The notes beneath the pieces are model-generated. The model saw nothing but the letters and a program-made list of their open reading frames with translations. It was not told the origin of the DNA and ran no database searches. A stretch of DNA of 64,000 bases from SIG565 sp045651765 (GTDB taxonomy: Bacteria; Bacillota; Clostridia; Oscillospirales; Acutalibacteraceae): positions 75,063 to 139,062 of the forward strand of contig JAZRSY010000002.1 of the NCBI GenBank assembly GCA_045651765.1, read 5' to 3'. A program made the translations under genes and the position numbers. Within the stretch, counting starts at the first letter, position 1; the number at the start of each line of letters is the position of its first letter. Shown here one piece after another: positions 59,325 through 64,000 of this stretch.

Positions 59325-59326
59325 AA
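59307..59326 (+). repeat. Direct repeat copy 1: 3' end of tRNA-Arg
   Basis: ATCTTCTTCAGCGCGCCAAA, covering the T-arm side, acceptor strand, CCA and two following bases. It is identical to copy 2 at 59505-59524, 198 bp away. Confidence 0.9.
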
Positions 59327-59327
59327 T

Positions 59328-59357
59328 AAACAATTCTGCCTTTTGGCAGGGTTGTTT
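59328..59357 (+). terminator. Terminator after tRNA-Arg
   Basis: AAACAATTCTGCC/GGCAGGGTTGTTT stem, loop TTTT, then ATTTTTTTA. Confidence 0.9.
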
Positions 59358-59504
59358 ATTTTTTTATTTGTGAAGATTCGAACTCTGAGAGGGTGAGCAG
59401 CGTTAAGAAAACAATTAATAATTGTTTTTAGCTGCGAAGTGTGAGGCGGGTACTGTTAGCTTTAGCGTAACGGTCGCCGAGCACGGCAGATGCGCAGCAG
59501 ATGC

Positions 59505-59524
59505 ATCTTCTTCAGCGCGCCAAA
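59505..59524 (+). repeat. Direct repeat copy 2: tRNA-Arg 3' end (att-like remnant)
   Basis: Twenty bases identical to the 3' end of the tRNA at 59307-59326, with no tRNA body in front. This is the kind of remnant left by integration at a tRNA 3' end or by tRNA duplication followed by decay. No integrase gene lies between the copies or elsewhere in the window. Confidence 0.85.
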
Positions 59525-59557
59525 ATAGCAGTTACACCTTTAGGTGTGGCTGCTATT
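59524..59557 (+). terminator. Terminator after tRNA-end copy 2
   Basis: AATAGCAG...ACACC-TTTA-GGTGT...CTGCTATT stem followed by TTTTTAT. Its sequence differs from the first terminator although the surrounding units correspond. Confidence 0.88.
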
Positions 59558-59650
59558 TTTTTATGTGCGAAGATTCGAGTTTGAAATTTTTAGCAGATTA
59601 ATATGTATCATTTATATTTATAAGTTAAATAAAAATTAACAAAATATCCC

Positions 59651-59679
59651 TTGAAGGATAAAGGATTTAGATGTATAAT
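59651..59679 (+). promoter_or_regulatory. Promoter of the ABC exporter operon
   Basis: TTGAAG (59651-59656), 17 bp, TATAAT (59674-59679) on the plus strand. Confidence 0.78.
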
Positions 59680-59712
59680 ATTATGGTATCTTTATGAAAG
59701 GAATGACTTGCT

Positions 59713-61458
59713 TTGATTAAAAAACTTGCGCGCAGCGTAAGGGAATATAAGTGGTTATCCATACTAACGCTTTTTCTTATGATTGGCGAGGTTGTTATGG
59801 AATGCCTAATACCCCGAATGTCTGCCGATTTACTTAACCAAATTAAATCGGACAATATAGTTATGGGAGACGTTATTAAAACGGGTGTCCTTCTGGCGCT
59901 TATGGCAGTGCTGTCGTTAACCTGCGGAGGTCTTGCAGGTTTCACGAGTGCAAAGGCATCGTCGGGTTTTGCCAAAAATTTAAGGCACGATGTTTTTTCT
60001 AAAATTCAGGATTTTTCATTTTCGAATATTGATAAATTCTCGTCCTCTTCTCTCGTAACCCGACTTACCACCGATATTTCAAGTGTGCAAATGGCATATA
60101 TGATGCTAATACGCATTGCCGTCCGCAGTCCGTTAATGCTTATTTTCTCAATAACAATGGCTTACACCATGGGCGGCGCGCTTGCCACCTCGTTTGTCGT
60201 TGTTGTGCCTGTGCTTGGTTTTGGTCTTTTCCTAATTGGCAAAAAGGCAATGCCCGCCTTTCGTCGCGTTTTTAAAAAATATGACCGTTTAAACGAGTCC
60301 ATTGAAGAAAACGTTCGTGGAATGCGCGTTGTTAAGGGCTTTTCACGCGAAGATTACGAAAGAGAGAAATTTTCTTCCGCTGCCGAAGATATTTGTCGCG
60401 ATTTTACAAAGGCCGAGCGAATAGTTGCCTTTAATCAACCGCTTATGCAGTTATGCCTTTATTTCAATATGGCTTTTGTACTTATAATCGGTTCTAAAAT
60501 CATTATTTCGACCAAGGCTGCCGCAATAGACGTCGGTCAGCTTTCGGCAATGCTTACCTACGGTATGCAGATACTTATGTCCCTCATGATGCTTTCAATG
60601 ATTTATGTAATGCTCACAATGTCAATAGAAGCAGCAAAACGTATTTCCGAAGTGCTTTCCGAGGAACCGACAATCGTTAATCCTGAAAATGCACTTACCT
60701 CTGTTGCCGATGGCTCGGTTGAGTTTAGAGGCGTTAGCTTTAAATATTCCGAAAATGCACGACTCAATGTCTTGAGCGACGTTAATGTTAAAATTAATTC
60801 AGGAATGACGGTTGGCATAATTGGTGGCACGGGTTCGAGCAAAACAACTCTTGTTCAGCTTATTTCTCGGCTTTATGACGCAAGCGAGGGTGAAGTACTG
60901 GTTGGCGGGCACAATGTTCGGGAATATGACCTGACCACACTTCGAAACTCCGTTGCCTTTGTGCTTCAGAAAAATCTTATTTTCTCGGGCACTATTGCCG
61001 AAAATCTGCGCTGGGGTAATGAGTCGGCGACCGACGAAGAACTTCGCGAGGCTTGCAGACTCGCGCAGGCAGATGAATTTATAATGAGTTTCAAGGAAGG
61101 TTACAACACACATATTGAGCAGGGCGGCACCAATGTTTCGGGTGGGCAGAAGCAAAGACTTTGCATTGCTCGCGCACTGCTTAAGAAACCAAAAATTTTA
61201 ATTCTCGATGACTCAACAAGCGCGGTGGATACAAGGACCGATGCGCTTATTCGCGCAGGATTTAAAAAATATATTCCCGAAACCACTAAAATTATTATTG
61301 CTCAGCGCGTTTCCTCTGTTAGTGATGCCGATTTAATTCTCGTTATGGATAACGGAAAAATCAGCGCCTTTGGAACCCACGAACAGCTGCTTGAAAGCAG
61401 TGAAATTTACCGTGAAGTTTACGAGCAACAAACAAACGGAGGTGGAGACGATGAGTAG
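59713..61458 (+). CDS. ABC exporter half-transporter, degenerate nucleotide site subunit
   Basis: First subunit of a heterodimeric exporter. The 581 residues hold a six-helix ABC_membrane domain (about 15-300) and an NBD. The P-loop is GGTGSSKTT (about 372), the signature is VSGGQKQR, and Walker B ends LILDDS (Asp in place of catalytic Glu, about 497). The H-loop is IIAQRVSS (Gln in place of His, about 529). This matches the non-catalytic partner in TM287/288- or BmrCD-type exporters. The start is TTG 59713, 10 bases after AAAGGA. Substrate unknown; drugs, lipids or peptides are possible. Confidence 0.92.
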   Translation: MIKKLARSVREYKWLSILTLFLMIGEVVMECLIPRMSADLLNQIKSDNIVMGDVIKTGVLLALMAVLSLTCGGLAGFTSAKASSGFAKNLRHDVFSKIQDFSFSNIDKFSSSSLVTRLTTDISSVQMAYMMLIRIAVRSPLMLIFSITMAYTMGGALATSFVVVVPVLGFGLFLIGKKAMPAFRRVFKKYDRLNESIEENVRGMRVVKGFSREDYEREKFSSAAEDICRDFTKAERIVAFNQPLMQLCLYFNMAFVLIIGSKIIISTKAAAIDVGQLSAMLTYGMQILMSLMMLSMIYVMLTMSIEAAKRISEVLSEEPTIVNPENALTSVADGSVEFRGVSFKYSENARLNVLSDVNVKINSGMTVGIIGGTGSSKTTLVQLISRLYDASEGEVLVGGHNVREYDLTTLRNSVAFVLQKNLIFSGTIAENLRWGNESATDEELREACRLAQADEFIMSFKEGYNTHIEQGGTNVSGGQKQRLCIARALLKKPKILILDDSTSAVDTRTDALIRAGFKKYIPETTKIIIAQRVSSVSDADLILVMDNGKISAFGTHEQLLESSEIYREVYEQQTNGGGDDE

Positions 61459-63358
61459 ACCGCCAAGAGGCCCCATAGGCAAGGCGAAAAAGGGCACGCT
61501 TCCACGCGTGATAAAAATGTTTTTTAAGTTTTATCCCGTTTTAGCGCCGCTTGCCGTTGCCTGCATTTTATTTGCCGCTGTAACATCATCGCTTCCGCCA
61601 ATATTCTTGCAGCAGGTTATTGCCGCAATTGAGGAATGGGCAAATACGGGCGATTGGGCAAGTGCTTCAAAGGTGATTATACCAAAAGTTGCAACACTTA
61701 TCTGCTTCTATCTTGTTTCTATTTGCGCCATTGTAACCCAAACGCAGTTAATGGCGTATATGACGCAGGGCTTTCTTAACAAGTTGCGAAAGGCACTTTT
61801 TGACGGAATGCAAAACCTGCCAATTTCTTATTTCGACCGTAAAAAGCACGGCGATATAATGAGTGTTTACACAAATGATATTGACACCCTTCGCCAACTT
61901 GTATCGCAAGCGCTTCCAAGTCTGCTTCAATCAGGCACGATAGTCCTTTGTGTGCTTTCAATTATGCTTTACTATAGCGCGCTCATGACGGGCATAGTGC
62001 TTGCGGGCGTTGTGCTTATGATTTTTGTTTCAAAAACTGTTGGCGCGGGTAGTGCTAAATATTTTATCCGCCAGCAAAAATCGCTCGGTAATGCCGAAGG
62101 CTTTATTCAAGAAATGATGACAGGGCAAAAGGTTGTTAAGGTTTTCTGTCACGAGAAACAAAATGAGCAAGAATTTGAAAAACTTAATAATCAGCTTTTC
62201 AACGATGCATATCGCGCCCACGCTTACGCTAATATTTTAGGACCGATTATTCAGAATATCGGTAATATCTTATATGTTATGGTGGCCGTTATTGGCGGTG
62301 TATTCCTGTTAACCGATGCTAAAAACTTCAGCATTTCGGGGCTAGCCTTTAATATAAGCATTATTATTCCGTTTCTTAATATGGCAAAGCAGTTCACAGG
62401 TAATATAAACCAAGCATCACAACAAATTAATGCCATCGTAATGGCGCTTGCGGGCGCTTCGCGCGTGTTCGAACTTATGGACACCAAGCCCGAAGCCGAT
62501 GACGGCTATGTAACGCTCGTGAATGCAGAAATTAAGAATGGTGAAATTAAAGAGGTTGCTTTTCACACAGGCCGTTGGGCTTGGAAGCATCCCCACTCGG
62601 ACGGTACAGTTACCTACACCGAACTTTTAGGCGACGTTCGAATGGAGAGCGTTGATTTTGGATATGTTGAAGGCAAGCAAGTACTGCACGATGTTAGCGT
62701 ATACGCCGAACCCGGTCAGCAGGTAGCGTTTGTGGGTGCCACGGGTGCCGGCAAAACAACCATTACCAATCTTATTAATCGATTTTACGATATTGCCGAT
62801 GGAAAAATCAGGTACGACGGCATTAATATTAATAAAATTAAAAAATCCGATTTACGCCGCTCACTCGGCATAGTTTTGCAGGAAACCAACCTGTTTACCG
62901 GCAGCGTTATGGATAATATTCGTTACGGCAAACTTGACGCCACCGATGAAGAGTGTATTACTGCCGCCAAACTTTCGGGTGCCGACAGTTTTATCACCCG
63001 TCTGCCCGATGGTTATAACACCATGCTTTCTAACAACGGCTCTAATTTATCACAGGGGCAACGCCAATTAATTGCCATAGCCCGCGCCGCTGTTGCCGAC
63101 CCACCCGTTATGATTTTGGACGAGGCAACATCTTCTATTGATACCCGCACCGAAGCCATTGTGCAAAGGGGCATGGATAAATTAATGGAAGGCCGAACGG
63201 TATTTGTTATTGCCCACAGGCTTTCTACCATTAAGAATTCCGATGTTATTATGGTGCTGGAAAACGGCCGAATAATTGAACGCGGCAACCACGAAAAACT
63301 AATTTCCGAAAAGGGCACCTATTATAAACTTTATACCGGTGCTTTCGAACTTGAATAA
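61451..63358 (+). CDS. ABC exporter half-transporter, catalytic subunit
   Basis: Second subunit of the heterodimer. The 635 residues begin with a Pro/Gly/Lys-rich leader (MSRPPRGPIGKAKKGTLPR), then six helices (about 30-330) and an NBD with P-loop GATGAGKTT, signature LSQGQRQ, Walker B VMILDEATSS and H-loop FVIAHRLS, all canonical. A 35-residue insertion (about 355-390, GEIKEVAFHTGRWAWKHP) precedes the NBD. ATG 61451 has GGAGG and overlaps the first gene by 8 bp, so the two are co-translated. Confidence 0.93.
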   Translation: MSRPPRGPIGKAKKGTLPRVIKMFFKFYPVLAPLAVACILFAAVTSSLPPIFLQQVIAAIEEWANTGDWASASKVIIPKVATLICFYLVSICAIVTQTQLMAYMTQGFLNKLRKALFDGMQNLPISYFDRKKHGDIMSVYTNDIDTLRQLVSQALPSLLQSGTIVLCVLSIMLYYSALMTGIVLAGVVLMIFVSKTVGAGSAKYFIRQQKSLGNAEGFIQEMMTGQKVVKVFCHEKQNEQEFEKLNNQLFNDAYRAHAYANILGPIIQNIGNILYVMVAVIGGVFLLTDAKNFSISGLAFNISIIIPFLNMAKQFTGNINQASQQINAIVMALAGASRVFELMDTKPEADDGYVTLVNAEIKNGEIKEVAFHTGRWAWKHPHSDGTVTYTELLGDVRMESVDFGYVEGKQVLHDVSVYAEPGQQVAFVGATGAGKTTITNLINRFYDIADGKIRYDGININKIKKSDLRRSLGIVLQETNLFTGSVMDNIRYGKLDATDEECITAAKLSGADSFITRLPDGYNTMLSNNGSNLSQGQRQLIAIARAAVADPPVMILDEATSSIDTRTEAIVQRGMDKLMEGRTVFVIAHRLSTIKNSDVIMVLENGRIIERGNHEKLISEKGTYYKLYTGAFELE

Positions 63359-63360
63359 AA

Positions 63361-63387
63361 CAAACGCAGGGCTTTGCCCTGCGTTTG
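63361..63387 (+). terminator. Terminator of the ABC exporter operon
   Basis: CAAACGCAGGG...CCCTGCGTTTG stem followed by TTTATTG, 3 bp after the last stop codon. Confidence 0.88.
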
Positions 63388-63853
63388 TTTATTGCCATTT
63401 ATTTATTGAATTATGGTGTGTTATATGTTATGGTTGTGCTACAATAGGGACAAATAATCATTCATCCTTGCCTTTTTCATCAAATTTGTAAGGCAAGGCA
63501 GGAATAACCGTCATACTTTCGGCGGTTTTACTGCTTAAAAACAAAGTCTTTAACTGCCTTTTCTTTGGTATGATTTTCAATTAGTCGGTATGATTTTTGT
63601 CATACTAAAATTCACTAAGTTTATTTCAAACAAAGAGTGTAAAACAGACCTTAAAACAGGAAGTCTTTCTGTTTTAAGGTCTGTTTTTATGCCATTATAA
63701 AAATTCTTAAAATTTTAAAAAATATTTTTAACTATGACACTAGTTGTCAGGGTTAATTTATATAATGTGGTTACAGCTGTAAGAAATCAGAACGCTGGTT
63801 TCAAAAAATAGTTACATTTTAATCAAAAAATAAAATTATAGGAGGTAAATAAA
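63388..63853. other. Noncoding stretch before the last gene
   Basis: About 465 bp without a credible gene. It contains a possible extended -10 (TGCTACAAT, about 63437-63445), a 9-bp hairpin CCTTGCCTT/AAGGCAAGG (63466-63498), two direct copies of GGTATGATTTT 20 bp apart (63567-63577, 63587-63597), a very stable terminator-like hairpin (63641-63687), and a TGACA-CTAGT-TGTCA near-palindrome near 63736-63750. A small RNA is possible but not shown. Confidence 0.6.
63641..63687 (+). terminator. Strong terminator-like hairpin of unknown transcript
   Basis: Eighteen or more perfect base pairs between AAACAGACCTTAAAACAG (63642-63659) and its complement (63669-63686), a 9-base loop, then TTTAT. It has no annotated gene in front of it for 280 bp. 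Confidence 0.75.
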
Positions 63854-64000
63854 ATGAAAACTATTTTCGGTGTTAGTTCAGCTACACCACTAAGTAAAAA
63901 GCTGAAGAACGGTTATACAATGTATGACTGGGTAAAAAGACAAAAGTGCTTTCCTGCCTTTTGTATGAGAACACTCGCAGGGGACAATAAAATCACTGCT
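63854..64000 (+). CDS. Unrecognised protein, N-terminal 49 residues (cut by window edge)
   Basis: An open frame starting at ATG 63854 behind AGGAGG at 63840-63845 and running off the window. It begins MKTIFGVSSATPLSKKLKNG, followed by YTMYDWVKRQKCFPAFCMRT. There is no signal peptide and no hydrophobic helix. The strong RBS supports a real gene, but I do not recognise the family and assign no function. Confidence 0.7.
   Translation, partial: MKTIFGVSSATPLSKKLKNGYTMYDWVKRQKCFPAFCMRTLAGDNKITA

Larger units (their letters stand above)
59325..59712 (+). other. Noncoding region with duplicated tRNA-end/terminator units
   Basis: No credible gene in this 388-bp stretch. It holds the tRNA terminator, an inverted copy of the tRNA T arm (59372-59385, exact reverse complement of 59299-59312), about 120 bp of unrecognised GC-richer sequence, then a second tRNA 3' end (59505-59524), a second terminator (59524-59557) with unrelated stem sequence, and a second partial inverted T-arm (59569-59578). 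The exporter promoter follows. Confidence 0.8.

Overview
The window is a 64-kb piece of an AT-rich, low-GC Gram-positive chromosome. It most likely comes from an endospore-forming Clostridia lineage (Oscillospirales/Ruminococcaceae-like). The evidence is the cotJABC spore-coat operon, a PyrR attenuator, L10, TPP and ZTP leader RNAs, Shine-Dalgarno sites before nearly every gene, frequent TTG/GTG starts, a single-polypeptide PurL, and an AICAR transformylase paired with a PurO-type IMP cyclohydrolase instead of a bifunctional PurH. No phage, insertion sequence or CRISPR array is visible. The closest thing to a mobile trace is a duplicated tRNA-Arg 3' end at about 59.3-59.6 kb.

Layout. 1-12.06 kb (minus strand): a purine operon read purE-purC-purF-purM-purN-purO-purH(AICARFT)-purD-purL-glyA, behind a TTGACT/TATAAT promoter, a ZTP/ZMP riboswitch and a terminator. 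12.1-20.8 kb (minus): a pyrimidine operon pyrC-carB-pyrK-pyrD-pyrF-pyrE-pyrB, with a consensus promoter, a PyrR-binding loop and a terminator. pyrR lies just upstream with its own promoter, and carA is absent. 21.4-25.3 kb (minus): gpsA, a TPP-riboswitch-controlled thiT and a YfhO-like membrane protein, then a plus-strand HD phosphohydrolase. 25.9-30 kb (minus): rpmG-secE-nusG-rplK-rplA and rplJ-rplL, with autoregulatory leaders. 30-32.6 kb (minus): rlmH, a walJ-like hydrolase and murA.

32.7-37.6 kb (plus): alpha/beta hydrolase, membrane-anchored murF, ddl and a CDF transporter. 37.6-40.1 kb (minus): feoA-feoB-FeoB-associated protein under two near-identical DtxR-type operators. 40.2-41.3 kb (plus): cotJABC. 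41.4-46.9 kb (minus): Gx transporter/NusG-II pair, LCP ligase, CapD-like dehydratase, PAP2 phosphatase and YfcE phosphodiesterase. 47-51.5 kb (plus): comEC-like, holA, RNase M5-like, WYL regulator and an unknown small protein. 51.5-56.6 kb (minus): a BspA-like surface protein, secF-secD and an aminotransferase. 56.7-59.1 kb: a secreted PIG-L deacetylase (plus) and a DUF3048 lipoprotein (minus). 59.2-63.4 kb (plus): tRNA-Arg, its duplicated 3' end, and a heterodimeric ABC exporter with one degenerate nucleotide site. The last 500 bp are noncoding apart from the start of an unrecognised gene.

How it works together. Both nucleotide pathways are gated by RNA attenuators sensing pathway state: ZMP/ZTP reports a shortage of formyl-folate for purines, and PyrR reports UMP/UTP for pyrimidines. 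glyA in the purine operon supplies one-carbon units. The most unusual protein architectures are a PurF lacking its N-terminal Cys nucleophile, a PyrB carrying only the PyrI zinc module, and a SecE with a four-helix N-terminal extension. No clearly new multi-gene system was found; the notable items are these architectures and the tRNA-Arg repeat locus.
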